From CAITQP01 sp964533145 (GTDB lineage: Bacteria; Patescibacteriota; Minisyncoccia; Phycocordibacterales; UBA9973), in contig CAZHLG010000004.1 in assembly GCA_964533145.1 (NCBI GenBank), positions 1 through 39,549 of the forward strand: a stretch of DNA of 39,549 bases, in the 5' to 3' direction. The notes below the pieces were generated by a model, which was given only the letters and a program-made list of their open reading frames with translations, did no database searches and was not told the origin of the DNA. The position numbers and the translations under genes are program-made. Positions 12,849 to 21,037 of this stretch are shown here, one piece after another. How positions within the stretch are numbered: position 1 is the first letter of the stretch; each line of letters begins with the position of its first letter.

Positions 12849-15800
12849 ATGAGTTCAGAAAAAAAAGACTACAAACTCGACGTGATCGCTGAAAATCTCC
12901 GCAAAGCCCGCGAAGCGGAGACGGAGGCGCGGATCGAAGAAGAGTCGTCCGATTTGCCGTCGGAAGAACAGCTGCTCGCGCAGATCGCGGCTCGCACCAG
13001 AGAGCTTGGGGGCGAGGATGTTGCGCCGAAGCAGGAAAAGAGCTCGATGCGGCAGACGCTTTCCCGTGCCGGCAACGCCGCTTTTGATGCGCTTGCCGGG
13101 CTTTCTCCGGAAGGCTCGGAAGATCGCGCGTATTACGAGAAGACGCGGAGGGACTGGGAAGCAGGTGCTCCGAAAAAAGAGAAGAATGAGACAGCGCTCG
13201 GCCGCGCGGCTGGCATGCTGCGCGCGGCGTTCGGCAAGGCTGCGGAGAAGTTCGGTGCTGTCGCCGCCGCGCGTGCCGAAGCATATGCCCGCATTGGCCG
13301 CGAGTACGCCGACCGTGAAGTCGTGCCTGAAGGCGCCTTTGCCAAGCGTCCGGCAAAAGATACTGCTGAGAGCACGTTTGAACGGAAGTCCGAAGCGCCT
13401 GTCGAACAGAACGATTACGAAGATTTCAAGGCGCGCTTCGAAAAAGACCATGCGAAAGACGGTCTGGGCCGGCTGATCGGCTCGATGGAGAACACGATTC
13501 CGGGTTTTGCAGACATGACCCCCGGCGCGCGCATGCTTGCCGTCGAGGCACTCACGAACCGGCTGTATGCCGAGGTCAAGGACCGCGGAGAAAAAATGCT
13601 TGCCAGCAAACTCGCCCCTGCCGACATCTCGCGCGCGCCGGGAATGCTCGGCGCTGTCCGGCACTACGGTTCCCGCGCGCTCGACGCGGCGAAGAAGACA
13701 GTCCGATACGGACTTTGGAAGAACTACCGTACCTCGAAGTACGAACGGGCGGCCTACGAGTCTCTCACTACCGATGAGCTCGACGCCTTTGTCGCGGAGC
13801 ATGCAGGCATTGCGCGCACGCTTGCCGACAAGAACCTCGATGTGCGCCTGCATGCGGACGGCAAGACCGTGCTCGTCGACTATGTCGGACAGAGTCTTGA
13901 GTCTGGCAGTAGCGAGGCCATTGCCAATGAGTTCAATCGCCGTGCAAAAAGAGTGCAGAACATCCCGAAAGAATGGACATACGCGGACGCGAAACCGGCT
14001 GACCGCAAAAAATATCTCGCTGCGCTCGCAGCGCTTGAGGCGGTCGAGCCGGCGATGCTCGGCGTCATGAAGGAGCGTTTCGGCGGCGATGAAGCCAAGG
14101 CTGCGATCGAGATGGCCAAGGCGCGCCGAACGATCGATGCGATGAGTTTTCTCTCGCAGAACCCCGAAGCCAGCGACGCGCTGCGCTCCATTGGCACGCG
14201 CACCGAAGGCGGTCGGATCGCGCGCGCCGTCGCCAAATACTGGACCGACAGATATTCTGGTGACAATCTGCGGTATGCGGCACTTGGTGCCGTCGGCCGC
14301 TTTGTGTCGGGAACGGTCTTGGCCGGTCTGCCGGTGATCGGCTTGCCTGTCGCCGTAGCCATCTCAAACCGTATCGCGTATTACCGCGGCAAGGATGCGG
14401 CACGCGAGGGATTCCGCAAAGAAGGCGCGCTCGCCCGCATGGGAGGCGCGGCAAAGTCCGAGACGCGGCAGGTCATGAGCCGTGCCGATCTCAAGCTTCG
14501 CGATCTCAAAAATCTGACTGAACAGCTTGCGCAATCATTCGCGCCGAACGGAGGCGCTGTCATGAACGTCGCGCAGGTCCGCAACAAGCTTGAGACGCAT
14601 CTCGCGTACATCACCGAAAAATTCAAGCGGGGAGAGATCAATTACGGCTCCGAGAAGGAACGCTTCGCCGTGCAGTACGATCTCATGATGGCCATGCATG
14701 CGGCCGAGGCCGAGCTCGCGGCTGCTGATGTGAAGGGCCCGAACCTTCTTTCGTTGTACACCGAAGCCGTCTCGTATGATGGGAGCAAACCTCTCTTTTT
14801 TGCTGGTCAGAACCATGATTCATCCGATCGGCGCAGGCGCTCGCTCCTCGAGGCGCGCGGAGAGATGTATCAGAAGATGGTCGCCGAGGCCCGCGAGAAG
14901 AAGATGGAGTGGCAGGCGCACCGGAGCGCCGTCATCGGCGGGCTGATGGGTTCCGTCGGTTTCTATTTCTCCGATCTGATGCATCGGCAGCCGGAGACAT
15001 TGGATGCTTTTCGGCATATCGATACTGAAGCCGCCGTCCCTCCAGTTCCGGTCGTCGCTCCGCGGTATTCGTCCGTCGAAGATATCATCAGTCACTCTGT
15101 CGCGCATGCTGACGCGTCGGTCAAGGGCGCGGAGGATATGCTGCTCGCCATCAAGCGTTCGCCGGAATTCTCGAATCTCACCCCGGCGCAGCAGGAATTC
15201 TTCAACGCGAACACGCTCCATGCTGTCGCCAAGGAAGCACGGCTCTATGACGATGCGTCTGGCAGTGTGATTATCCCCAAAGGGTCCAGCATCGAGATCG
15301 CCGACAACGGTCATATGTACCTCGTGGATCGGGCGCGGGGCGAGACTCATGATCTCGGTTTGCTCGACAAAAAAACCGGCGTGTTCACGCCGGCCGATGA
15401 GCCTGGTCTCGCGCATTCGGCGACAGAGGCCGCTTCTGCCGCACCGCAGAGGCCCAAGATTACGCTTGAAAAACCGGATGATGCGCCGGAGACGATTACC
15501 GAAAAACCGACGCCGGAAGATATCGGTCTGCCGAAGCCGTCTCATGATGAGACGATGCGCTTTCAGGAAGCGGCCGCGGGCGAGCAGGTTTCCCCGCGTG
15601 CGGAATTTGCGCCGGATGACGACACCGAGGCTGCTGTCAGTTTCAATCGGACGGCAGAGTATACACAGTGGGATGAGTATGACCCGTCCCGCATGTTCAC
15701 CGAATCGCAGATGTCGCGCGTGATGCATCGCGCAGCCCGCAAATACAACCATCAGGTCAATCGTTTCTTCGGCGACCATGATGTGATCGGGCAGCTTATC

Positions 15801-16037
15801 GTGCCGGGAGAGGACATGCTGCTGTGGAAGGAGACGATGCAGAAACTTACGGCAGAGCAATTTTTCGCGCTGCGCCGCAATCAGGTCCCGATATATCACT
15901 ATCAGCAGTTTTTCCGTCATATCGCGAAGCTTTCCGAACGATTCCCGGATGTCCCGCGCGAGATGCCATTCCCGGCGTATATGAAAGAACTGTATCGCCG
16001 TGAGGCCATCGAACACGTGGCGTCCGTCGATGAGTAA
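12849..16037 (+). CDS. Giant helical protein of unknown function (1062 residues)
   Basis: I recognise no family. The protein opens with a charged helical region (DVIAENLRKAREAETEARIE) and stays rich in Ala, Glu, Lys and Arg. Two hydrophobic stretches are present: about 475-512 (AALGAVGRFVSGTVLAGLPV and onward) and about 694-710 (AVIGGLMGSVGFYFSDLM). A Pro/Glu-rich disordered region lies near 850-930, followed by a C-terminal helical domain with aromatic residues (ALRRNQVPIYHYQQFFRHIA). There is no signal peptide, so the hydrophobic parts could be membrane hairpins or a buried core. It directly follows the L,D-transpeptidase-like gene and ends at a very long terminator stem. A role in the cell envelope with its neighbour is inferred from position only. 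Confidence 0.75.
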   Translation: MSSEKKDYKLDVIAENLRKAREAETEARIEEESSDLPSEEQLLAQIAARTRELGGEDVAPKQEKSSMRQTLSRAGNAAFDALAGLSPEGSEDRAYYEKTRRDWEAGAPKKEKNETALGRAAGMLRAAFGKAAEKFGAVAAARAEAYARIGREYADREVVPEGAFAKRPAKDTAESTFERKSEAPVEQNDYEDFKARFEKDHAKDGLGRLIGSMENTIPGFADMTPGARMLAVEALTNRLYAEVKDRGEKMLASKLAPADISRAPGMLGAVRHYGSRALDAAKKTVRYGLWKNYRTSKYERAAYESLTTDELDAFVAEHAGIARTLADKNLDVRLHADGKTVLVDYVGQSLESGSSEAIANEFNRRAKRVQNIPKEWTYADAKPADRKKYLAALAALEAVEPAMLGVMKERFGGDEAKAAIEMAKARRTIDAMSFLSQNPEASDALRSIGTRTEGGRIARAVAKYWTDRYSGDNLRYAALGAVGRFVSGTVLAGLPVIGLPVAVAISNRIAYYRGKDAAREGFRKEGALARMGGAAKSETRQVMSRADLKLRDLKNLTEQLAQSFAPNGGAVMNVAQVRNKLETHLAYITEKFKRGEINYGSEKERFAVQYDLMMAMHAAEAELAAADVKGPNLLSLYTEAVSYDGSKPLFFAGQNHDSSDRRRRSLLEARGEMYQKMVAEAREKKMEWQAHRSAVIGGLMGSVGFYFSDLMHRQPETLDAFRHIDTEAAVPPVPVVAPRYSSVEDIISHSVAHADASVKGAEDMLLAIKRSPEFSNLTPAQQEFFNANTLHAVAKEARLYDDASGSVIIPKGSSIEIADNGHMYLVDRARGETHDLGLLDKKTGVFTPADEPGLAHSATEAASAAPQRPKITLEKPDDAPETITEKPTPEDIGLPKPSHDETMRFQEAAAGEQVSPRAEFAPDDDTEAAVSFNRTAEYTQWDEYDPSRMFTESQMSRVMHRAARKYNHQVNRFFGDHDVIGQLIVPGEDMLLWKETMQKLTAEQFFALRRNQVPIYHYQQFFRHIAKLSERFPDVPREMPFPAYMKELYRREAIEHVASVDE

Positions 16038-16089
16038 CGGCACAAAACAGAAAAACGCGGCCAAGGCCGCGTTTTTCTGTTTTGTGCCG
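16038..16089. terminator. Very long perfect hairpin terminator
   Basis: A perfect 25-bp inverted repeat (16038-16062 with 16065-16089) has only AA between the arms. It contains a GC-rich tip flanked by five A and five T, as in a bidirectional terminator, and begins right after the stop codon of the 1062-residue gene. Its right arm reaches to 8 bases before the -10 of the helicase gene. Confidence 0.85.
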
Positions 16090-16096
16090 AGTGCGG

Positions 16097-16102
16097 TATA
16101 GT
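16097..16102 (+). promoter_or_regulatory. -10 element (TATAGT) of the helicase gene
   Basis: The hexamer ends 8 bases before the ATG at 16111. The expected -35 position falls in the right arm of the preceding terminator (about 16074-16079), where only a weak TTTCTG-like match is seen. Confidence 0.5.
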
Positions 16103-16110
16103 ATCCTCGC

Positions 16111-18036
16111 ATGCATCCTTCGACGCACGATCTTTCGCATCTGAATCCCGCCCAGCGGGAGGCCGTGCTCCATACGGAAGGACCGCTTCTGATCGTTGCG
16201 GGCGCTGGCGCGGGCAAGACCAAGACGCTGACCGAGCGCATCACGCATCTCATTCTCTCCGGCGTCGCGCCGTGGCACATCCTGGCAGTCACTTTCACCA
16301 ACAAGGCAGCAGGGGAGATGCGCGAGCGTGTCGAGGCGGCGATCAAAAAGCACGGCATCGACGGCCTGCCGACCGTCACTACTTTTCACCGCCTCGGCGG
16401 CATGATCATCCGAGACCATGCGGGATATTTCGGCCTGACCAAGCATTTCTCCATATTCGACGAAGACGATGCCCGCTCCGTGATCCGCGAGGCCATGCGC
16501 GATTTCGGTATCGACCCGAAGTTGCTCGACCCGAAGCGGGTGAAGCACATCATCTCGAGCGCGAAGATGTCCGGCGACACGCCGGATTCGTTCGTCGACA
16601 AAGTCGGCTCGCAGTCGGAGAGTGACGCGCTGCGCATCTGGCGCAGCTACGAGCGCAAACTGCAGGAATCGCGCGCCGTCGACTTCGACGACCTCATCGT
16701 GAAGGCGGTCCGGCTGCTTGAAAAAGAACCGTCCGTCCGCGCCGCATACCAGCAGAAGTGGCAGTATCTGCATGTGGACGAATATCAGGACACGAACGAA
16801 ATGGAATACCGCATGGTCAAGCTGCTCGCCGGCGACAAGAAGAACGTGTGTGTCGTGGGCGATACGGACCAGAACATCTATTCGTGGCGCGGGGCGAAAA
16901 TCAAGAACATGCTTCATTTTGAGAAGGATTTTCCCGGCGCCAAGAGCGTGTTCCTCGAACAGAATTACCGCTCGACTTCGCGGATTCTCAATGCCGCCAA
17001 CGCGGTGATCGAGAAGAACACCGTTCGCTTGCCGAAGAATCTCTTCACCGAACTCGGCGAGGGCGAAAAGCTCGCACGGTACGAAGGGTTCAGCGAGACG
17101 GACGAGGCCGCTTTCGTGGCCCGCGAGTCGCAGCGGCTCATCGAGGGCGGCATGCCGCCTGAAGAGATCGCCGTGCTTTTCCGTGCCAATTTCCAGTCGC
17201 GCGTGCTCGAGGAGGCCATGCTCTTTGCCGATGTTCCGTACCGGGTGATCGGCACGCAGTTCTTCGAGCGCGCCGAGGTCAAGGATATCATTGCGTACAT
17301 CCGCGCCGCGCTCAACCGTGACTCGCTGGCCGATCTGAAGCGCACGATCAACAAGCCGAAACGCGGCATCGGTGATGCCTCGGTCGCGAAGATCTTCGCC
17401 GGCATGCGCGATTCGCTCTCTCCGAAAACCAAGCAGACGATCGCCGCCTATGAGCGCATTCTCGATGAGATCGAGGCCGCAAGCGCCGATCAGTACCCGT
17501 CGGCGCTCGTGCGCACCGTGCTCGACGTGTCCGGCCTCCGCGAAGAATATGAAAGCGAAGGCGAGCAGGGGATCGAGCGCATCGAAAACGTCGGCGAGCT
17601 CGCCACGCTCGCCTCTGTCTACGACACGCTACCGCTCGGCGAGGGCGTGCTGAAATTTTTGGAAGACGCGGCGCTGCGCAGCGACTCGGACGCGCTGGCC
17701 GAATCGCCTGAGGGGGTGCGGCTGCTCACGGTCCACGCGTCCAAGGGCCTTGAATTCCGCGTCGTGTTCATCGTCGGCCTCGAAGAAGGCCTCTTTCCGC
17801 ACGAACGCTCGGCGCGCGCGGCAAAGATCGAGGATGCGGAAGAGGAGCGCCGGCTGTTCTATGTGGCCCTCACGCGCGCGAAAGAAAAGGTATACCTCAC
17901 GCATGCCCAGAGCCGCATGGTCTTCGGTTCGCGGAACATCGCCGTGCCGAGCGAATTTTTGTACGACGTCCCCGAAGAGTTGATCGAACTGCACGCGGAC
18001 ATTCCGCGTTCGCTGCCGTCCATTTTCTTCGATTAG
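16111..18036 (+). CDS. UvrD/PcrA-type superfamily 1 DNA helicase
   Basis: This is an ATP-dependent 3'-5' DNA helicase of the UvrD/PcrA/Rep group, which works in nucleotide excision repair, mismatch repair or clearing of proteins from DNA. The 641-residue protein shows the ordered motifs: Q motif LNPAQREAVLH, Walker A AGAGAGKTKTL (Lys36), motif Ia AVTFTNKAAGEMRER, motif II LHVDEYQDTN (Asp223, Glu224), motif III VGDTDQNIYSWRGA, motif IV EQNYRST, motif V TVHASKGLEF and motif VI FYVALTRAKEKV (Arg589). It ends about 50 residues after motif VI, so it lacks the C-terminal Tudor-like tail of PcrA/UvrD and is shorter than the usual 720 or so. The TATAGT just upstream supports the ATG at 16111. Confidence 0.95.
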   Translation: MHPSTHDLSHLNPAQREAVLHTEGPLLIVAGAGAGKTKTLTERITHLILSGVAPWHILAVTFTNKAAGEMRERVEAAIKKHGIDGLPTVTTFHRLGGMIIRDHAGYFGLTKHFSIFDEDDARSVIREAMRDFGIDPKLLDPKRVKHIISSAKMSGDTPDSFVDKVGSQSESDALRIWRSYERKLQESRAVDFDDLIVKAVRLLEKEPSVRAAYQQKWQYLHVDEYQDTNEMEYRMVKLLAGDKKNVCVVGDTDQNIYSWRGAKIKNMLHFEKDFPGAKSVFLEQNYRSTSRILNAANAVIEKNTVRLPKNLFTELGEGEKLARYEGFSETDEAAFVARESQRLIEGGMPPEEIAVLFRANFQSRVLEEAMLFADVPYRVIGTQFFERAEVKDIIAYIRAALNRDSLADLKRTINKPKRGIGDASVAKIFAGMRDSLSPKTKQTIAAYERILDEIEAASADQYPSALVRTVLDVSGLREEYESEGEQGIERIENVGELATLASVYDTLPLGEGVLKFLEDAALRSDSDALAESPEGVRLLTVHASKGLEFRVVFIVGLEEGLFPHERSARAAKIEDAEEERRLFYVALTRAKEKVYLTHAQSRMVFGSRNIAVPSEFLYDVPEELIELHADIPRSLPSIFFD

Positions 18037-18070
18037 CTGCGCCCGCCGTGCCGGACGCCGACGTTCGTGT

Positions 18071-18076
18071 TAGAGT
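18071..18076 (+). promoter_or_regulatory. -10 element (TAGAGT) of rsmA
   Basis: The hexamer ends 10 bases before the ATG at 18087 and argues against the longer in-frame start at 18048. Confidence 0.4.
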
Positions 18077-18086
18077 ATCGAAGCAC

Positions 18087-18893
18087 ATGGCGCACAGAGC
18101 AAAAAAATCATTAGGCCAGCATTTTTTGCGGAGTTCCTCCGCGGTGAAGGCGATGGTGGGAGCCGGCCGCGTTGCGGCCGGCGACGATGTGCTTGAGATC
18201 GGTCCCGGCGAAGGCGTGCTCACGGATGCGCTGCTCGCAGCCGGCGCGCGCGTGCTTGCCGTCGAGAAAGACCGCGACCTCATTCCGGTGCTGCAGGAAA
18301 AGTACTCCGCGGAGATCGCGAGCGGCGCGCTGCGCCTCGTCGAAGCCGACGTGCTCGACTTTGATCCGGCAGTCCACGGTCTTGTCGCGGGGCAGTACAA
18401 GCTTGTCGCCAATATTCCGTATTACATCACGGGCGCGATTTTCGAAAAATTCCTCTCAGAAGACACGCCACCCTCCGTTGCCGTCATGCTCATACAGAAA
18501 GAGGTGGCTACGCGCATCGTTGCCCGCGACGGCAAGGAGAGCATCCTTTCCATCTCAGTAAAGGCGTTCGGCGCACCGCGCATCATGGCCAAAGTCCCGG
18601 CGAGCGCGTTCCGGCCCGCGCCCAAAGTCGATTCTGCCGTCCTTGCTGTCGACGATGTATCATCTGCGCGGTTCGCCGCATTCGGCACGCCAAAACCGCA
18701 GGCAATCCGGCATTTTTTTGACATCGTGCGCGCCGGGTTCGCGCACAAACGAAAGCTTCTCGCGCGCAACCTCGAGGCTGTCGCCGGCAGAGAGGCGATC
18801 GGTGCCGCGCTCGCATCGCGCGCACTGTCTGAAAAATCCCGCGCGGAAGACCTGTCGCTTGAAGACTGGCTTGCCCTCGCGCACGCTCTGTAA
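18087..18893 (+). CDS. rsmA: 16S rRNA dimethyladenosine transferase RsmA (KsgA)
   Basis: RsmA uses S-adenosylmethionine to dimethylate two adjacent adenines in helix 45 of 16S rRNA, a late quality-control step of 30S assembly. The 268-residue protein carries the family N-terminus MAHRAKKSLGQHFL, the SAM-binding motif I VLEIGPGEGVLTDAL, the acidic motif AVEKDRDLI, EADVLDFD and the catalytic motif NIPYYITG, then the C-terminal RNA-binding domain (AFRPAPKVDSAVL, RAGFAHKRKLLARNL). The start at 18087 is set by the conserved SLGQHFL distance and by the -10 hexamer. It stands between the helicase gene and the start of the secretion-related block. Confidence 0.97.
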   Translation: MAHRAKKSLGQHFLRSSSAVKAMVGAGRVAAGDDVLEIGPGEGVLTDALLAAGARVLAVEKDRDLIPVLQEKYSAEIASGALRLVEADVLDFDPAVHGLVAGQYKLVANIPYYITGAIFEKFLSEDTPPSVAVMLIQKEVATRIVARDGKESILSISVKAFGAPRIMAKVPASAFRPAPKVDSAVLAVDDVSSARFAAFGTPKPQAIRHFFDIVRAGFAHKRKLLARNLEAVAGREAIGAALASRALSEKSRAEDLSLEDWLALAHAL

Positions 18894-18916
18894 GCAGCCG
18901 CCGTTCCGGCGCGTGG

Positions 18917-18922
18917 TATACT
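18917..18922 (+). promoter_or_regulatory. -10 element (TATACT) of the IPT-protein gene
   Basis: The hexamer ends 7 bases before the ATG at 18930. A GTG at 18924 is too close to the hexamer to be the start. Confidence 0.55.
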
Positions 18923-18929
18923 CGTGCGT

Positions 18930-19646
18930 ATGGAAACCGTCCCCGGCGATGTTCCTCGCGCGCATCTTCCGTCCCGCCGATTTTTGCTCGCCGGCGCCGT
19001 CATCGTAGCGGCCGCGGCGGTATTTTTCGCCATTCAGAAGACAGTGCTTCCGCACGGCTCATCCGCCGTCCGTCATGACGCGCAGCCCCGTCTTTCCGCG
19101 GGGGGTTCCGCTGAAGCGTTTGCGGAACCGGAAGGCGGAAGCATCTCCTTCGCCGATATTTTTTCTGCCGGCACGGCCGAAACTCCATTTTGGAAATCGT
19201 CCGCAAGGATAGTGACGACAGCTGCGCCTAAAAAGCCGAGCATTTTTGCATCCGTGCCGACGCTCGAGCGTCCCGTCATTGACAGTGTCTCTCCAGCACG
19301 TTTCGGCAACGGCGACACGGTCACTATCCGCGGCCGCAATTTCACCGGCTGGAACAGGGTTTTTCTCTCGATCGACTTCAAGGACAAATTCGTCGGGATC
19401 CCGTCGGAGGACGGTACGACGCTGACGTTCACCGCATCGCTCACGCTCACCGACAATTTCCGGCGCAGCCTGTCGCGCTTGAGCGCGGCCGATCGAGCAA
19501 AGGCCATTGACCATATCATCGCCGTGAAGTCCGCCGAGACGGGGGAGAGCGGCGTTTGGCATATGCCGGCCACGATCAGCATTGAGAACGAGAACGGGCA
19601 GAGCCGGGAGGTCCCGGTGTTCGTCGATATCTTGAAAGGTCTCTAG
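18930..19646 (+). CDS. Membrane-anchored protein with IPT/TIG domain
   Basis: The 238-residue protein has a short cytosolic N-terminus, one membrane anchor (about 17-36, FLLAGAVIVAAAAVFFAI), a linker, and an immunoglobulin-like IPT/TIG domain at about 112-165. The domain opens PVIDSVSPARFGNGDTVTIR and GRNFTGWNRVFLSID and continues to TTLTFTASL. IPT/TIG domains occur in surface proteins and in secretin or pilus-associated proteins, where they mediate protein contacts. It is the first gene of a 15-kb same-strand block that includes VirB4- and VirB6-like genes, so a structural part in that machine is likely but not proven. The protein would face outward. Confidence 0.8.
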   Translation: METVPGDVPRAHLPSRRFLLAGAVIVAAAAVFFAIQKTVLPHGSSAVRHDAQPRLSAGGSAEAFAEPEGGSISFADIFSAGTAETPFWKSSARIVTTAAPKKPSIFASVPTLERPVIDSVSPARFGNGDTVTIRGRNFTGWNRVFLSIDFKDKFVGIPSEDGTTLTFTASLTLTDNFRRSLSRLSAADRAKAIDHIIAVKSAETGESGVWHMPATISIENENGQSREVPVFVDILKGL

Positions 19647-19656
19647 GTCGCCATGG

Positions 19657-19662
19657 TATACT
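19657..19662 (+). promoter_or_regulatory. -10 element (TATACT) of the gene at 19671
   Basis: The hexamer ends 8 bases before the ATG at 19671; an in-frame ATG at 19653 overlaps the promoter itself and is rejected. Confidence 0.55.
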
Positions 19663-19670
19663 GGCCGCAT

Positions 19671-20120
19671 ATGCATCTCTCGTACCGCAAAGCCTTCAAG
19701 GCGATCATGCTCGGCATTCTGCTTCTGCCGGCACTCGGTCATGCAATGAGCGAGCAGCCGTTCGGCGGCCGGCAAGTGATGGTCCTCGACGAGAGCACGT
19801 GCAATTGCAGCGGTACGAACATTCACTATCTGATGGACGATACGACGAACAGCGAGCTGAAGCTTCAGTACCTCGGCGGCCGCCTGTATGAAAATAACGA
19901 TATTTCTTCGTACAGCGGACAACAGCTCGGTACGTACGGTGTCGGCGGGGAGGCGTGCTATATGATCTCATATCCTGATTGCATATATATCGACAGTCCG
20001 ACCGCCGTCTATGGCAGCGATCCTGGGACTGGTACGACTCTGCGCACGGAGCCCTCTTCGCTTGCCGATACGCTCAGGGAATTCGGGGGTTTTCTTGCCT
20101 CCGCATACGACCATGCCTGA
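19671..20120 (+). CDS. Small exported cysteine-containing protein
   Basis: The 149-residue protein has a signal peptide (YRKAFKAIMLGILLLPALGHA, cleavage near residue 25) and a mature part with four Cys (C44, C46 in STCNCSG; C96 and C104 in EACYMISYPDC). Two disulfides are likely outside the membrane. No family is recognised. Its stop codon overlaps the start of the next gene (20113-20120 shared), so the two are translationally coupled. Its place in the secretion-related block suggests a periplasmic or surface component. Confidence 0.72.
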   Translation: MHLSYRKAFKAIMLGILLLPALGHAMSEQPFGGRQVMVLDESTCNCSGTNIHYLMDDTTNSELKLQYLGGRLYENNDISSYSGQQLGTYGVGGEACYMISYPDCIYIDSPTAVYGSDPGTGTTLRTEPSSLADTLREFGGFLASAYDHA

Positions 20121-21009
20121 TTTTTCACGATTCAATCGGTTCATGCCAAGCCGGCGGTTCGTCGGTCTGATGTGCGCGATCGTCGGTGTCGCTGTGCTGT
20201 TTTTCGTCGTCACGAGCCGTTTTGGCGTGCGTGCCAGCTTCGGCTCGAAAAAAAGCCTGGTCTCGCTTTCTGCCGACGGAACGCTCGGCGACGCGGTGAC
20301 CCGAGATTCGAATGCAAACGGCATCTCGGATTGGGAAGAAATTCTATGGGGTTTTGACCCGGCGACCGATGGTCCGAGCAACAAAAAAGCCATCGAAAAG
20401 AAGAAGCGCGAGGCCGGCATCGCCGTAGCGGATGCTCCGGAAAACGCCACCCAAACCGAATTATTCAGCCAGAGCCTGCTCTCGACCATCCTTGCGCTCC
20501 AGCAGTCCGGATCGGTCACTCCTGAGGCGATCACCAACCTTGCCGCATCGATGGGGGATACGGTTGACACCAAGCATGCTGAGCATCCTGTGTGGACGGA
20601 GGCGGATATGCGCATTGTTGCCGATACTGCGGCAACGAAGGCTGCGTATAAGACAGCGCTCAAGGCTGCCATCGATCGTCAGGCCAAGGCCGGTCTCGGG
20701 GAAGAGCTTTCGATCATTGCGGCCGGTTTCGGCGAGGACCGCGATGCCGCGCTGAAGAAGCTTGATCCTATCGGGCGGGCCTATACCGCCCTTGCGGAAG
20801 AGATCATCGCCCTTCCGACGCCGCGCGCTGCGGCAGACCAGGCGCTCGTACTTGCCAACGGCACTGTGGCCATGGGTGCTTCGCTCGGCCAAGTGCGCGC
20901 TTTTTATGACGACGTGCTTTCCGGCATGGTCGGTCTCGATGATTATCTGCGCGCGGGCGCGCAGGCCGACGGTGCCACCGATGCGCTCGCGCGTTACTTT
21001 GGGATTTAG
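20113..21009 (+). CDS. Membrane-anchored protein with an EF-hand/TSP3-like calcium loop
   Basis: The 298-residue protein starts MPDFSRFNRFMPSRRF, has one membrane anchor (about 16-34) and then a clear calcium-loop sequence DSNANGISDWEE (residues 65-76; ligands Asp65, Asn67, Asn69, Asp73, Glu76). Such a loop is seen in thrombospondin type 3 and dockerin-like repeats of surface proteins. The rest is a helical extracytoplasmic domain (for example LLSTILALQQSGSVTPEAIT, FYDDVLSGMVGLDDYLRAG). The ATG overlaps the preceding stop by 8 bases; an in-frame ATG at 20011 would overlap the previous gene much further and places the anchor too far from the N-terminus. The fold outside the loop is not recognised. 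Confidence 0.8.
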   Translation: MPDFSRFNRFMPSRRFVGLMCAIVGVAVLFFVVTSRFGVRASFGSKKSLVSLSADGTLGDAVTRDSNANGISDWEEILWGFDPATDGPSNKKAIEKKKREAGIAVADAPENATQTELFSQSLLSTILALQQSGSVTPEAITNLAASMGDTVDTKHAEHPVWTEADMRIVADTAATKAAYKTALKAAIDRQAKAGLGEELSIIAAGFGEDRDAALKKLDPIGRAYTALAEEIIALPTPRAAADQALVLANGTVAMGASLGQVRAFYDDVLSGMVGLDDYLRAGAQADGATDALARYFGI

Positions 21010-21021
21010 CGCGAGCGGAGG

Positions 21022-21027
21022 TATACT
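21022..21027 (+). promoter_or_regulatory. -10 element (TATACT) of the gene at 21038
   Basis: The hexamer ends 10 bases before a GTG at 21038 that opens a perfect signal peptide, supporting GTG as the start. Confidence 0.5.
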
Positions 21028-21037
21028 TATCGTACAC

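Noticed and set aside
20762..21037. N-terminal extension of the 839-residue exported protein
   Set aside because: It overlaps the calcium-loop protein gene in another frame; the GTG at 21038 directly opens a signal peptide and has a TATACT box upstream.
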